Shown: positions 8,290-19,100, numbered from the stretch's first letter. The stretch is DNA of 64,000 bases from Xenorhabdus cabanillasii (GCF_003386665.1 NZ_QTUB01000001.1:2790001-2854000), one strand, 5' to 3'. Program-made: numbers and translations. Notes: generated by a model from the letters alone, not told the origin.

Positions 8290-9007
8290 AATGAAACCAA
8301 TTTTATTAGAGCGTTATGACAAAGTGTTATTTAAGCAAAAGAAAATCGTTTAAAAAAATACCTACAAAATTGCATATAAAATGAATGTTATCCTATAATG
8401 ATATTTACTGTAGGTTGATATCTGGACAATTTGTTATTTAAAGTTCAGTCACTCCGGTGTTATAAACATTATGTAATCATCTGACATATTGCTAGAATAG
8501 CTGGAGTTTAAAAGTTGAAGTATGAGTGTTTTAATTGAACAATATTTAATAAAGGCTAAACAAAACGTAAACTAGCCAAATTTGGAGTAATCATATTTTA
8601 CTTTCAGGCATTAACATAAAATTAGCTATCATTTTATTGCTTCTTCAATTTATTTTAAAAGTTATAACTCTCTAGAGTACCTCTTAATAGGTGTAGAAAA
8701 CAGAATTATATATTAAATAAGTAAAAATCATTTCATTAAGTTAATGTTTTATTTTTCTGCTAATTCATGTGGTTATGTAATATAAATGCTTTCGGACAAT
8801 ATTAAATCAGAATAGATATTAAGAATTTAAAATATGTGCGTTAGCTCGTGCACCTGAAAAAAATGGCTTGCGATTATATAAAGAGTATGTAATAAAACAC
8901 CTGGGTAAACGAAGTACTGTTTCTGTTAATGAATAGCAGCAACGAATACTGGTTTGTTTCTTTTTATGTCAATCGGCGAATAAAGTGATTCAAAGGAAAT
9001 TTTTGAA
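8290..9007. other. Long leader/intergenic region upstream of the cold-shock gene
   Basis: About 720 bases hold no convincing ORF. The base composition is very AT-rich. Cold-shock genes often have long structured leaders, so part of this may be the csp 5' UTR. A GATTATATAA motif at 8872-8881 could be a -10 region for the csp gene. I see no defined RNA family. Confidence 0.35.
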
Positions 9008-9217
9008 ATGGCAAAAATCACTGGTACTGTGAAGTGGTTCAACGAGTCTAAAGGTTTTGGTTTTATTACTCCAGCTGATGGCAGCAAAGATGTATTTGTA
9101 CATTTTTCTGCAATTATGAAAGATGGATTTAAAACATTGTCTGAAGGCCAACAAGTTGAGTTTGAAATTCAGGATGGCCCTAAAGGTCCAGCCGCTGCAA
9201 ATGTCACGACTTTATAG
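9008..9217 (+). CDS. Cold-shock-domain protein, CspE/CspC-like
   Basis: The 69-residue protein is a single cold-shock domain, a five-strand OB fold binding single-stranded RNA/DNA and melting RNA structure. The RNA-binding motifs RNP1 (KGFGFI) and RNP2 (VFVHF) are intact. The sequence [20 protein letters not shown] and the ending [12 protein letters not shown] are closest to E. coli CspE and CspC from memory; which paralogue cannot be settled without an alignment. AAGGAAA precedes the ATG. A perfect terminator hairpin at 9319 closes the unit. Confidence 0.93.
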   Translation: MAKITGTVKWFNESKGFGFITPADGSKDVFVHFSAIMKDGFKTLSEGQQVEFEIQDGPKGPAAANVTTL

Positions 9218-9318
9218 TAAGAAGTAGTAACAAATTTATTTTAGCTGGTATGTTGGTGGCTGGCTGAATATATCTATCGTTAACCTTTTCCATTCATTAA
9301 CGATAACGTATTGCAAAT

Positions 9319-9357
9319 ATCACTCTATTGGGATACTAATAGAGTGATTTTTATTTT
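9319..9357 (+). terminator. Rho-independent terminator after the csp gene
   Basis: ATCACTCTATT (9319-9329) and AATAGAGTGAT (9338-9348) form a perfect 11-bp stem with an 8-base loop, followed by TTTTATTTT. Confidence 0.92.
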
Positions 9358-9359
9358 GG

Positions 9360-9430
9360 CTCGGGGCGTTCTTAAATGAACTGAGAAGTACCCGTATTAC
9401 CTGATCTGGATAATGCCAGCGTAGGGAAGT
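9360..9430 (+). ncRNA. TPP (THI-box) riboswitch upstream of thiD
   Basis: The order of conserved THI-box blocks is intact: GGGG at 9363-9366, CTGAGA at 9381-9386, ACCCG at 9390-9394, ACCTGATCTGGATAATGCCA at 9399-9418 and GCGTAGGGAA at 9419-9428. This is the thiamine-pyrophosphate aptamer. No strong terminator follows before thiD, so control probably acts by hiding the thiD ribosome binding site, as in E. coli thiM. It is about 58 bases from the thiD start codon. Confidence 0.95.
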
Positions 9431-9487
9431 CTTGGTATCTCTGGTTTGATATCCGCTTTTCTTGGGCTGGTGGCAGGAACTACCATC

Positions 9488-10285
9488 ATGAGAATTAATT
9501 CATTGACCATTGCAGGAACCGATCCTAGCGGTGGTGCCGGCATTCAAGCTGATCTAAAAACATTTTCTGCACTTGGCGTATATGGAACGACTGTAATAAC
9601 AGCTCTTGTTGCGCAAAATACAACAGGAGTGCAGACAGTTTACAATATTGAACCCTGCTTTATTTCTGCTCAACTTGAATCTGTACTTTCAGATGTCAGA
9701 ATAGATAGTGTTAAGATCGGCATGTTGTCTAATTCTGCCAACGTTCATGTCGTTTCAGAAGTTTTCCACCGTTATCCGGTTCCTTATATCGTGTTAGATA
9801 CCGTTATGCTGGCAAAGAGCGGTGATCCTTTATTATCGCAGGAAGCGGTAAAAGCGATGACGGAATTATTGTTGCCAACTGTCTCTTTGATTACACCAAA
9901 TTTACCCGAAGCCGCAACATTATTGAAATGCTCTCTTGCTGAAACAGAAGCTGAAATGTTGCGACAAGGACGCGAGCTATTATCAATGGGATGCCAGGCT
10001 GTTTTATTAAAAGGAGGGCATTTGGACAATGGAGAAAGTCCGGATTGGTTGTTTACGTCTGAAGGGGAGTGGCGTTTTACGGCACCCAGAGTTAATACAC
10101 GCCATACACACGGAACTGGTTGTACGTTGTCGGCTGCTCTTACAGCACTGCGGCCGCGTTATGCCGATTGGCAGAGTACAATACCCGTGGCAAAGGCCTA
10201 TTTGCAGAATGCTTTAATGCAGGCAGATACGCTAAATGTCGGGAAAGGAATAGGGCCTGTGCATCATTTTCATCAGTGGTGGTAA
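9488..10285 (+). CDS. thiD: Hydroxymethylpyrimidine/phosphomethylpyrimidine kinase ThiD
   Basis: The 265-residue ribokinase-fold enzyme phosphorylates HMP and HMP-P to HMP-PP for thiamine synthesis. It starts SLTIAGTDPSGGAGIQADLK, the ThiD N-terminal signature. It includes YIVLDTVMLAKSGDPLL and VSLITPNLPEAATLL, and ends with the anion-hole/catalytic motif HTHGTGCTLSAALTAL, where the Cys is the family's conserved one. ATG 9488 with CAGGAA upstream matches the usual start; an in-frame TTG at 9446 would add 14 hydrophobic residues and is less likely. A TPP riboswitch lies directly upstream, but thiM, its usual partner in E. coli, is missing. The gene converges on fbaB. Confidence 0.95.
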   Translation: MRINSLTIAGTDPSGGAGIQADLKTFSALGVYGTTVITALVAQNTTGVQTVYNIEPCFISAQLESVLSDVRIDSVKIGMLSNSANVHVVSEVFHRYPVPYIVLDTVMLAKSGDPLLSQEAVKAMTELLLPTVSLITPNLPEAATLLKCSLAETEAEMLRQGRELLSMGCQAVLLKGGHLDNGESPDWLFTSEGEWRFTAPRVNTRHTHGTGCTLSAALTALRPRYADWQSTIPVAKAYLQNALMQADTLNVGKGIGPVHHFHQWW

Positions 10286-10333
10286 GAAATAGCCGTAGGA
10301 ATTATCACAATAATATCGTGGTAGTGTGATTCA

Positions 10334-10358
10334 AAATGGGGATATGAAATCCCCATTT
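10334..10358. terminator. Bidirectional terminator between thiD and fbaB
   Basis: AAATGGGGA (10334-10342) pairs with TCCCCATTT (10350-10358) between two convergent genes, with A/T-rich flanks on both sides. Confidence 0.75.
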
Positions 10359-10385
10359 CTAATACAGTAAATTAAGCAAATTCTA

Positions 10386-11435
10386 TCAGGCGATGGTGAC
10401 GCTCTTGTCAAGATAGACATCCTGAACAGAATGGATCAGTGAAACGCCTTCTTTCATTGATTTCTTAAATGCCTTGCGTCCCAGGATCAGTCCCATACCT
10501 CCGGCACGTTTGTTGATGACTGCGGTACGCACAGAATCACTCAGATCATTCACCCCCGAAGCTCCGCCAGAATTGATCAGGCCTGCACGTCCCATATAGC
10601 AGTTGGCGAGTTGATAGCGAACCAAGTCGATAGGGTGATCTGTTGTTAGATCAGTGTAGACACGTTTATCTGTGTGCCCGAAACTGATTGCGGTATATCC
10701 GCCATTGGTTTCTGCCATTTTTTGTTTAACGATATCTGCGCCGATAGTCGCTGCCAGATGGTTTGCCTGACCAGTTAAGTCGGCACTTGTATGGTAATCA
10801 ACGCCATCTTTTTTGAAAGCTGAATTGCGTAAATAAGCCCACAGCACAGTTACCATACCTAATTCATGCGCTCGTTCGAAAGCGGCAGAAATTTCCTCTA
10901 TCTGGCGGCGTGATTCGGGAGAGCCGTAATAAATCGTAGCACCAACTGCAACTGCCCCCATATTAAACGCTTGCTCAACGCTGGCATACAAGGTTTGGTC
11001 ATATTGAGCTGGATAGGTCAGCGTCTCGTTGTGATTAAGTTTCACCAAAAACGGAATCTTATGGGCATAGCGGCGGGAGACAGATGCCAGAACACCATAA
11101 GTTGAGGCAACACAGTTACATCCTGCTTCGATTGCTAATTCAACAATATTTTTAGGATCAAAATAGAGTGGGTTGGTTGCAAAAGAAGCACTTGCCGAGT
11201 GTTCAACACCTTGATCGACTGGCAAAATTGAAAGATAGCCAGTTCCAGCCAGGCGCCCGTGATTAAACAAAGTTTGCATTGAGCGCAACACAGAGTTTGG
11301 CCGATTATTTTCAACCATTACACGATCGACAAAATCTGTGCCTGGGAGGTAAAGATTTTCATGTGAAATGGTATTGCATTGATGTTGCAATAAACTTTCT
11401 GCGTCTTTTCCTAACAACTTCACTATATCAGTCAT
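10386..11435 (-). CDS. fbaB: Class I fructose-bisphosphate aldolase FbaB (DhnA type)
   Basis: The 349-residue cytoplasmic enzyme cleaves fructose-1,6-bisphosphate to DHAP and glyceraldehyde-3-phosphate by Schiff-base chemistry, acting mainly in gluconeogenesis. It has the archaeal/DhnA-type sequence, with [11 protein letters not shown] near 70-80 and the Schiff-base lysine in GADIVKQKM (Lys237). C-terminal phosphate-binding loops are INSGGASG and [11 protein letters not shown]. Length matches E. coli FbaB (350). The ATG has GGAGT five bases upstream. In E. coli fbaB also lies close to the yegQ region, which agrees with its neighbours here. Confidence 0.96.
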   Translation of the reverse strand: MTDIVKLLGKDAESLLQHQCNTISHENLYLPGTDFVDRVMVENNRPNSVLRSMQTLFNHGRLAGTGYLSILPVDQGVEHSASASFATNPLYFDPKNIVELAIEAGCNCVASTYGVLASVSRRYAHKIPFLVKLNHNETLTYPAQYDQTLYASVEQAFNMGAVAVGATIYYGSPESRRQIEEISAAFERAHELGMVTVLWAYLRNSAFKKDGVDYHTSADLTGQANHLAATIGADIVKQKMAETNGGYTAISFGHTDKRVYTDLTTDHPIDLVRYQLANCYMGRAGLINSGGASGVNDLSDSVRTAVINKRAGGMGLILGRKAFKKSMKEGVSLIHSVQDVYLDKSVTIA

Positions 11436-11871
11436 GTTTAACTCCAGTTTGCAAAAGGCGCTACTGATTGTTGTTTATATTTGTACTGAGTACAAGATAA
11501 GCAGAGAGGGAAACTGTAGTGGATCGCTTCAGTCGAAGCTATTTTTTACAGTTAATGCTATGTTTATTAAAATTTCACTATTCCATACCCGTTATGCAGG
11601 TGTGTGCAATGAAATAATGTTGGGGCAATCTGTTGTGAATAAGTATTTCAGCGCGTTTTTGGATCTGCCAATCGAAAATATATTTCTCTAAAAATGCCTT
11701 CAGTAATTTGAATAATATTTATCTGAGATGGTTTTTTTATTTACAATTAATTTTGTTATTAAATATGCGTCAATTTTGGCAAAAAGAAATCCAATAATTA
11801 TTAATTTAATCAATGATTGCTGATGTTTGATGTTATGGTTAATTGTTTGAATTTAAATCATTTTATATAAA
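11436..11871. other. Intergenic region between cyaR and fbaB
   Basis: The region should hold the fbaB promoter, reading leftward. I see no reliable gene. A rightward ORF of about 85 codons at 11434-11691 has no recognisable features and overlaps the fbaB start, so it is treated as chance. Confidence 0.4.
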
Positions 11872-11960
11872 AGAAAAAGGCTAGCCCAAGGGAGATTGAG
11901 CTAGCCAAGGAGGTGGTTCCTAGTCTTACAGTGAAACTTTTTTAGTTCTTCATTTTTCAG
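11872..11960 (-). ncRNA. cyaR: CyaR (RyeE) Hfq-dependent small RNA
   Basis: Read on the minus strand, the sequence contains AGGAACCACCTCCTT (about 11911-11897), the hallmark anti-Shine-Dalgarno loop of CyaR. It is followed by a terminator hairpin in which GGCTAGCTC and GGGCTAGCC flank AATCTCCCTT, then a T run ending near 11872. The 5' end CTGAAAAA resembles E. coli CyaR, and the length of about 89 nt compares with 87. Synteny agrees: E. coli cyaR also follows yegQ. CyaR base-pairs with mRNAs such as ompX, luxS, nadE and yqaE under CRP control. The exact ends are inferred from the promoter and terminator. Confidence 0.93.
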
Positions 11961-11965
11961 AGCTG

Positions 11966-12008
11966 ATAATACGAGAAATAAAATAGTATTGATGTGATCT
12001 GTTTCTAA
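11966..12008 (-). promoter_or_regulatory. cyaR promoter with candidate class II CRP site
   Basis: On the minus strand a TATTAT -10 box (11971-11966) precedes the likely +1 near 11960. The 16-mer at 11993-12008 contains a perfect TCACA half (TGTGA on the plus strand) and a 3-of-5 second half, 8 of 10 overall. Its centre is about 40-41 bases upstream of +1, the class II CRP arrangement expected from E. coli cyaR. Confidence 0.7.
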
Positions 12009-12043
12009 AAAAATGGAACTATTTCTTTAAAATCCATGCCAGA

Positions 12044-13435
12044 TTATTTTAAAAGATCCGTTTTCACATGCGGTGCTCTGGTATTACCTCCTTTTAAATT
12101 GCGGATCAGCAGAGCATAATTCAGTTCAATTTCTACAGGAACAGGCAGATAAACGATGTGACCATCCCCCGGCGCGACTTCGATGGGCTGGCCTTTTTTG
12201 TTTGTCATTGATGTCAGCATAAAGTTGATATTGCCCGCTGGGGTCATAACCTCAAGGCTGTCACCAACGAAAAATTTGTTTTTTACTGCCACCTCTGCCA
12301 GACCATTGACCCGGTTGCCGGTAAATTCTCCGACAAATTGCTGTGTGTCTGATACTGAATAACCATATTCATAAGTCTGGTAAGCATCGTGAGTATGACG
12401 GCGCAAAAAGCCTTCTGTATAACCTCGATGTGCCAAACCTTCCAGTGTGCTCATCAATGTAGGATCGAAAGGTTTTCCAGCCACTGCATCATCAATGGCA
12501 CGGCGATATACCTGAGCAGTTCGGGCACAATAGTAGAAAGATTTTGTGCGGCCTTCTATTTTCAATGAATGAACGCCCATTTTGGTCAGTCGTTCTACAT
12601 GCTCAATTGCACGTAAGTCCTTAGAGTTCATAATATAGGTGCCATGTTCATCTTCAAATGCACTCATATACTCACCGGGACGTCTGGCTTCTTCGATCAT
12701 GAATACTTTGTCTGTCGGGGCACCTTCTCCCAGAGTTGGCTCAACATTTTTAACCGGAATATTTTTAACCATAATAGGATCATGGATATGGACGATATTT
12801 CCGACTTCATCTTCTTTTCCTTCCTGCACATTATATTCCCAGCGGCAGGCGTTGGTGCAGGTGCCCTGATTGGGATCACGTTTGTTGATATAGCCTGATA
12901 ACAGACAACGTCCAGAGTAGGCCATACAGAGTGCGCCATGAACAAAAACTTCAAGCTCCATTGCAGGAACCTGTTGACGGATTTCGGCAATTTCTTCCAG
13001 TGAAAGCTCACGGGAGAGAATAACTCGTGTTAATCCCATTTGTTTCCAGAACTTCACCGTCGCCCAGTTAACGGCATTCGCTTGTACGGAAAGGTGAATA
13101 TCTATCTCAGGGAAGGCTTCACGTACCATCATAATTAAGCCGGGATCGGACATAATCAGTGCATCAGGCCCCATTTCAATGACAGGTTTTAAATCGCGAA
13201 TAAAGGTTTTTAGTTTTGCATTATGCGGTGCGATATTAACTACAACATAAAAACGCTTGCCCAATGCATGTGCCTCTTTAATTCCTTGAGCCAGTGTTTC
13301 ATGATTAAATTCGTTGTTACGAACACGAAGGCTGTAACGGGGCTGACCGGCATAAATGGCATCCGCGCCATAGGCAAAAGCATAGCGCATGTTTTTCAAG
13401 GAGCCGGCGGGAGAAAGTAGTTCTGGAGTAAACAT
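12044..13435 (-). CDS. trhP: tRNA 5-hydroxyuridine modification protein TrhP (YegQ), U32 peptidase-like
   Basis: The 463-residue protein belongs to the U32 family and is nearly co-linear with E. coli YegQ (453). TrhP is needed for prephenate-dependent hydroxylation of uridine 34 in several tRNAs, the first step to cmo5U. The N-terminal barrel (FTPELLSPAGSLKNMRYAFA) is followed by the U32 signature and four conserved cysteines (Cys170, 177, 193, 197) that probably hold an iron-sulfur cluster. A C-terminal beta domain binds RNA-like partners. A 12-residue stretch after GNIVHIHDPI is longer than in E. coli. It lies between yegP and cyaR, as in E. coli. Confidence 0.95.
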   Translation of the reverse strand: MFTPELLSPAGSLKNMRYAFAYGADAIYAGQPRYSLRVRNNEFNHETLAQGIKEAHALGKRFYVVVNIAPHNAKLKTFIRDLKPVIEMGPDALIMSDPGLIMMVREAFPEIDIHLSVQANAVNWATVKFWKQMGLTRVILSRELSLEEIAEIRQQVPAMELEVFVHGALCMAYSGRCLLSGYINKRDPNQGTCTNACRWEYNVQEGKEDEVGNIVHIHDPIMVKNIPVKNVEPTLGEGAPTDKVFMIEEARRPGEYMSAFEDEHGTYIMNSKDLRAIEHVERLTKMGVHSLKIEGRTKSFYYCARTAQVYRRAIDDAVAGKPFDPTLMSTLEGLAHRGYTEGFLRRHTHDAYQTYEYGYSVSDTQQFVGEFTGNRVNGLAEVAVKNKFFVGDSLEVMTPAGNINFMLTSMTNKKGQPIEVAPGDGHIVYLPVPVEIELNYALLIRNLKGGNTRAPHVKTDLLK

Positions 13436-13595
13436 ATTGTTAACGTTCTCAGTCTGAGTTCAAATCAGACCTCACCCTATCTGTTTATCATTACTAAGGG
13501 TAAGGTTAAAGGAGAAGGATTTTAGCGCTTATTCTGCTGATGACACAAACTTATTGTGGAGATGGGGAAACAGAAATGGGGAAAGAAGCAGAAAC

Positions 13596-13611
13596 GCGCC
13601 GGTAACGGCGC
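13596..13611 (-). terminator. Short GC-rich hairpin after yegP
   Basis: GCGCCG (13596-13601) pairs with CGGCGC (13606-13611) around a GTAA tetraloop, seven bases past the yegP stop. The minus-strand sequence that follows is only moderately T-rich. Confidence 0.5.
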
Positions 13612-13617
13612 AGTTAA

Positions 13618-13962
13618 TTAATTACGTTTGGTCAAATCCCGCACTTTATCTGTTGCCCCGATCTTCATGACAGACTGTATGCCTTTCTTCATCGCGGTTT
13701 CATTACCGTAAGATTCACTGATTCCAATAATCTGGTGATTTCTTGCCTTTAAGACAAAATAGCTTTTGCCAGACTTATTCTTTCTTACTTCATGACGAGT
13801 TTTGTCCGGAGAGTTGACCTGTACCGAGTAGATACCTTTATTAGCAGCAGCTTTAGTGGTGTACATTTCACTGCTGAGAATAATGTCACCGTTTGCTGCT
13901 ACCAGATTGAAATAAAATTGCCCGTTCTTTGCTTTCTTAAGATCATAGTGCCCAGTAGCCAT
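13618..13962 (-). CDS. yegP: YegP family protein (DUF1508, duplicated beta-rich domain)
   Basis: The 114-residue protein contains two copies of the DUF1508 module. The first spans FYFNLVAANGDIILSSEMYTTKAAANKGI and the second SYFVLKARNHQIIGISESYGNETAMKKGI, each with the consensus F-L-A-N-I---S--Y. Its molecular function is unknown; E. coli YegP (110 residues) lies in the same place beside baeR and yegQ. ATG 13962 was chosen because AGGAGA precedes it and it gives the family length; the frame stays open 25 codons further upstream. It may be read from the baeSR transcript, 86 bases upstream, or from its own promoter. Confidence 0.9.
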   Translation of the reverse strand: MATGHYDLKKAKNGQFYFNLVAANGDIILSSEMYTTKAAANKGIYSVQVNSPDKTRHEVRKNKSGKSYFVLKARNHQIIGISESYGNETAMKKGIQSVMKIGATDKVRDLTKRN

Positions 13963-14048
13963 AAGAAATTCTCCTGATTGGGTAATTATCAGCTTAAGTT
14001 TAGCTTGAAATTTATTCAGGTGGATTTTTTTTAACAAAAATTAGGTAG

Positions 14049-14747
14049 TCACATCAGACGGCAAATTTCGGCTTCCCAGCGGTATCCCAGGCCATAAATT
14101 GAGCGAATAAAAGATTTATCTTCGTCTAATTGTTCTAATTTTCTGCGTAAGTTTTTGATATGGCTATCGATAGTACGATCATTAACAATACGATGATCGT
14201 TATAGAGATTATTCAGTAGCTGATCACGGGAAAAGACCCGCCCAGGCTGGCTGGATATTATCTTAAGTAACCGGAATTCAACCGGTGTCAGATCCAGAAC
14301 CCGTTCAAGATAGCGAGCTTGAAAATGATTTTCATCAATTGTCAGAGCTCCTTGTTCGCTAATGATATCTTGTGGGCGATAACAGCGACGTAAAATCGTT
14401 TTCACTCTGGCAACTATTTCTCGTGGGCTATAAGGCTTACAAACATAATCATCCGCACCGATTTCCAGCCCTAACAGGCGGTCAATCTCCTCTGTTTTGG
14501 CTGTCATCATGATGATGGGAATATCAGAAAATTTGCGGATTTCCCTACAGACTGACAAACCATCAAGCCCGGGCAGCATAAGATCGAGCAGGATGATATC
14601 GGGTTGGTGTCGCTGGACATGAGCAATCACTTCATCACCACGTACCAACCATTGTGTTTGATAATTTGCAGTTTGTAGATAATCAACAAGTAACTGCCCC
14701 AGTTTGGGTTCATCTTCCACGATCAGAACGGTATATTGTGCACTCAT
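14049..14747 (-). CDS. baeR: Envelope-stress response regulator BaeR (OmpR family)
   Basis: The 232-residue two-component regulator has a receiver domain (about 5-118) with acidic residues in IVEDEP, phosphoacceptor Asp55 in [10 protein letters not shown] and Lys in CKPYSP. A C-terminal OmpR-type winged helix (about 135-228, [25 protein letters not shown]) follows. BaeR activates mdtABC, acrD and spy in E. coli upon envelope damage by indole, flavonoids or metals. The gene follows baeS by 11 bases at the end of the mdtABC-baeSR operon. A near-perfect BaeR box lies upstream of mdtA, indicating autoregulation. Confidence 0.96.
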   Translation of the reverse strand: MSAQYTVLIVEDEPKLGQLLVDYLQTANYQTQWLVRGDEVIAHVQRHQPDIILLDLMLPGLDGLSVCREIRKFSDIPIIMMTAKTEEIDRLLGLEIGADDYVCKPYSPREIVARVKTILRRCYRPQDIISEQGALTIDENHFQARYLERVLDLTPVEFRLLKIISSQPGRVFSRDQLLNNLYNDHRIVNDRTIDSHIKNLRRKLEQLDEDKSFIRSIYGLGYRWEAEICRLM

Positions 14748-14758
14748 TATTCTTATAT

Positions 14759-16171
14759 TCAGTGTTTTATATTCAGCGTCTTATGTTCGGAAAATTTGGT
14801 CAGAGGTAATTCTACGTGAATTTTAAGACCACCTAAAGGTGATATTTCTGCTTGGATAAGACCATTATGTGCTTCAATGATGTTATAACAGATCGACAGA
14901 CCTAAACCCGAACCACCGCTGGCACGGTTGCGGGAAGATTCGCAGCGATAGAACCGTTCAAAAATACGTTGGCATTGCTCAGCAGTCAAACCGGGAGCAC
15001 TATCCTGCCAGTTCAGTACCCATTTTTGCTGATCTATATGTCCGCAAATAACTACTTTTCCGTAATCAGCGGTATAACGTAGGCTATTTTCCAGTAAATT
15101 CTGAAATAACTGTGTTAATCGCTTGGGATCGGCAAACAACACGGTGTTTTCTGGTAAATGTAGTTCCGGCGTAATCTGTTTATCAGCAAAACGTCCCTGA
15201 TAAGCAGCCACAACTATTTTCAGTAGTTCATCGACATTCATTAGCTCTTTCCGGTAAGCCAGAGAGCCTCGATCTGACAGGGACAACAAATGCAAATCAT
15301 CCACTAGTTTTGTCAGGATAGTAACTTCGGTCAGTAAGGAATGGATAGTTGCTTGTGTCGGTTGTCGAACACCATCTTGCAAAGCTTCCAGCTCACCACG
15401 CAGAATAGCGAGTGGAGTACGTAATTCGTGAGAGATATCTGCCATGTGATCCTGACGCATCTGTTCATTTTTTTCTAATGTACAAGCTAGAAGATTAAAA
15501 TCCGATGCCAGCTGGCCAATCTCATCTTTGCTGGATACTGCTACACGAATACTAAAATCACCGGAAGCCAGTTTATGTGTTCCTTCGACCAGTCGTTTAA
15601 CAGGTTTCAGAAATCCACGGGATAAGAAGAAAGTTGCTATCAAAGCCAACATAGTGGAAAAGCCGGCGATAATCCAACTGGTCACTTGTTGCTGGCTGGC
15701 GAAACTGATATCGGCCTGACGGGTAATTTTGTCAGAGGCACTGACAATTACCCAACCAACAACTTCATTTTGATAAATCACAGGCTTGCGATAAGTTTCT
15801 TCAGACATATTATCTGCATGGCCCACCAAACGATTCATATGGCGATCAACAACCCAGAACTGAGTACGCCAGTCATGGGGGGATGGCCCCTGATGATTGT
15901 TACTGCTCTGCTCAATATCACGGATAATCTGAAAAATAACGCGATCATTTTTGGTCAGGAAATCCCAATGACCGTATTGCTGGTACTGCTCTGTCAATGC
16001 TTCTGCCAGCATGTTGGCACGCATTTGGCTATTTTGTTTGATATAACCAATGAATCCATATTGGAAACTGAGGCGAATCCCCCAGTGCATTGTTACTAGT
16101 ACCAGCATACAGGTAGCAAAAATTGCCAGAAATAATTTTCCGCTGATCCCTGCTTTCATCCTGAATTTCAC
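14759..16171 (-). CDS. baeS: Envelope-stress sensor histidine kinase BaeS
   Basis: The 470-residue inner-membrane kinase has an N-terminal transmembrane helix ([18 protein letters not shown]) and a periplasmic sensor region. A second transmembrane helix near 160-180 is followed by HAMP ([20 protein letters not shown]), the H-box [20 protein letters not shown] and a GHKL ATPase end ([21 protein letters not shown]). It phosphorylates BaeR. GTG 16171 aligns with the E. coli start ([14 protein letters not shown] against MKFWRPGITGKLF), overlaps the mdtC stop by four bases (GTGA), and gives a length close to E. coli BaeS (467). A longer frame reading back to 16216 is therefore not needed. Confidence 0.94.
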   Translation of the reverse strand: MKFRMKAGISGKLFLAIFATCMLVLVTMHWGIRLSFQYGFIGYIKQNSQMRANMLAEALTEQYQQYGHWDFLTKNDRVIFQIIRDIEQSSNNHQGPSPHDWRTQFWVVDRHMNRLVGHADNMSEETYRKPVIYQNEVVGWVIVSASDKITRQADISFASQQQVTSWIIAGFSTMLALIATFFLSRGFLKPVKRLVEGTHKLASGDFSIRVAVSSKDEIGQLASDFNLLACTLEKNEQMRQDHMADISHELRTPLAILRGELEALQDGVRQPTQATIHSLLTEVTILTKLVDDLHLLSLSDRGSLAYRKELMNVDELLKIVVAAYQGRFADKQITPELHLPENTVLFADPKRLTQLFQNLLENSLRYTADYGKVVICGHIDQQKWVLNWQDSAPGLTAEQCQRIFERFYRCESSRNRASGGSGLGLSICYNIIEAHNGLIQAEISPLGGLKIHVELPLTKFSEHKTLNIKH

Positions 16172-19100
16172 GATGGCTTGATTCTCTGAAATTTTGCTGC
16201 TCTGCGTTGACGCCATTTTTCACGTAGTTGGTCAAAAAACAGATAGACCACCGGTGTGGTATATAACGTGAGAAGCTGGCTCATTACCAGACCACCAACA
16301 ATGGTAATTCCCAGAGGATGACGTAATTCAGCGCCATCACCGTTATTCAGTACCAAAGGCAGAGCCCCGAACAAGGCTGAAAGCGTAGTCATCATGATTG
16401 GCCGGAATCTTAACAAACTGGCCTGAAATATTGCTTCATGGGCACTTAACCGGCCATTTCGTTGAGCTTCAAGAGCAAAATCCACCATAATAATGGCATT
16501 TTTCTTTACGATACCAATCAGCAGCATAATCCCAATCATGGCGATCAGACTAAACGGAGTATTGGATAGTTCCAATGCCAGCAAGGCTCCAACTCCCGCA
16601 GAAGGCAACGTGGAAAGAATTGTCAGAGGATGAATATAACTTTCATAAAGTACGCCCAGCACCAGATAAACAGTAATAATCGCTGCAAGGATCACCAGTA
16701 ACTGAGAACGCTGACTTTCTTCAAAATTTTGCACTGTACCAGTAAAAGAAAGACGTACTGTTGATGGAACACCGAGTTCTGTCATCGTGCGTTCTATTAC
16801 TCTGGTTGCATCAGACATCGTATAACCTTCTGCAATGTCGAAGGAGATCATAGAAGCGGCTGAAAGCCCTTGGTGATAAACATCTAATGGGGCATTGGTT
16901 GGTCGCCAGCTTGCAAAATAAGAGAGTGGGATACGCTTTCCCTCTTTATTGATAACAAAAATTTTCTCTAATGAGCTGGCATCCTGATTATATTCAGGCG
17001 CGACTTCCATCACTACTTTGTATTGGTTCAGTGGTTGATAGATGGTTGAAATCTGTCGTTGTCCGAAAGCGTTGCCGAGCAAACTATTGGCCTGGGCGAC
17101 ACTAATACCGAGGCGAGCTATCAGATCACGATCATAGGTGATTGTGAGTTCGGAACCTTTACTGTCATCGTCCGAATTTACCCCTGTCAGTTGTGGTACT
17201 TTTTTCAGGGCTTTTTGGATAATAGGTGTCCACTTACGAAGTTCAGAAAAATCATCTGACAGCAAGGTAAATTGATAAATGGATCTGGCGTTACCTCCGC
17301 CTCCACCAGGGTTGAGATCCTGAATAGGTATCAAATAGAGTTCCGCCCCCGGCTCGTGGGATAATTTTTTCCTTAAACGGGTTATGACTTGTTCGATATT
17401 TTCTGTTCGTTCATTCAATGGTTTTAAGCCCATAAAAAGAAAACCGACATTGATGTTGTCCCCACCTGTAAATCCTGTAATATTTTCAACAGTTGGGTCT
17501 GCATTGATAACCCCTATGAAATATTCCATTTTTTTACGCATGGCCTGAAATGAAATGCTTTGATCAGCAACAACGAAGCCTATTAATTGGCCTGTATCCT
17601 GTCTGGGGAAAAAAGTTTTCGGAATACTGATATAAAGCCAGACATTCAGCGCAATAATCCCAACCAGTGTCAATAAAACCCAACGAGTATGGTTGAGTAT
17701 CCATTTTAATGAGCGTCCATAGTATTGCTGGAGTCTCAGTAAAACTTTGCCGAAACCGCGGGTTTTCTTCAGTGATTTTTCCGGTGAAGACTTCAATAAA
17801 TGAGCGCACATCATCGGCGTTAAAGTCAGGGAAACCAGCAGTGAAATACCTATCGCGGTTGCGAGCGTAACGGCAAAATCAAGGAATAGTCTGCCAAGTA
17901 ACTCATCTATCAGTATCAGGGGTATAAAGACAGCAACGAGTGAAAGGCTCATAGCAAGAACAGTAAAACCAACTTCTCTTACTCCCTTGAGAGCGGCTTG
18001 TGCTGGTTTCAACCCGGCTTCCAGATGGCGGGAAATATTTTCCAGTACCACAATGGCATCATCGACAACGAAACCCGTAGCAATGGTCAGTGCCATCAAT
18101 GAGAGGTTATTCAGGCTGAAACCACATAAGTACATAGCCGTAAACGTACCAATCAATGATACCGGAACTGCAATTGCCGGGATAAGTGTGGCACGTCCTG
18201 AACGCAGGAATAGAAAAACAACCAGGATCACCAGAGCAACGGCAACGGCAAGTGCCCGTTCCACTTCATGCAGGGACGCCCGAATAGGGGGAGAGCGATC
18301 CTGTACGACATTCAGCTGAATATTAGCGGGTATTGATGCTCTCAGGGCCGGGAGTTCAGCACGAATTTTCTTGATGGTTTCAATGATATTTGCACTTGAT
18401 TCCCGCCGGATAACCAGTGCAATAGCAGGTCCATTGCCGGACATTCCCGCTGCCTTGGTATCTTCGACGGAATCTTTGACAGTTGCGACATCTTTTAAAC
18501 GAACCGGTGAACCATTACGATAGTGGACAATAATAGAGGCATAATTGTCCGCTTGCTTGATTTCATCGTTAGTTTGTATTTGCCAGCTTTGTTTATCTGT
18601 ATCAACGTGTCCTGTTGGGTGTCTGACATTAGCCTTGTTGATAGCTTTTCGAACATCATCAAGAGATACTCCCTGATTGAATAGGGCATTGGGATTCAGT
18701 TCGACCCGTATTGCGGGTAGTGAACTACCTGCAACCCTAACTTGGCTGACACCTTCTATTTGTGAAATTTTTTGGGCAAGGTGTGTTGAGGCGATATCAT
18801 ACAATTGCCCTCTACCATAGCTATCTGATGTCAAAGTCAGAATCATGATTGGGGCAGAAGCAAGATTTGCCTTTTGATAGGTTGGGCGGCTTGGCATCCC
18901 CGAAGGTAACAGGCTTTCCGCTGCATTTATAGCTGCCTGTACATCTCGTGCAGCGCCATTGATATCCCGGTTCAGCTCAAATTCCAGATAAATATGGGAG
19001 GAGCCTAATGAACTGCTGGAACTCATCTCTTTAATACCAGCAATTCTACCGAGTGAACGTTCTAATGGGGTGGTAACGGAAGAAGCCATAGTTTCCGGTG

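Noticed and set aside
11434..11691. Rightward ORF of 85 codons between fbaB and cyaR
   Set aside because: It overlaps the fbaB start, has no family resemblance and no convincing ribosome site, and lies in the promoter region of fbaB.
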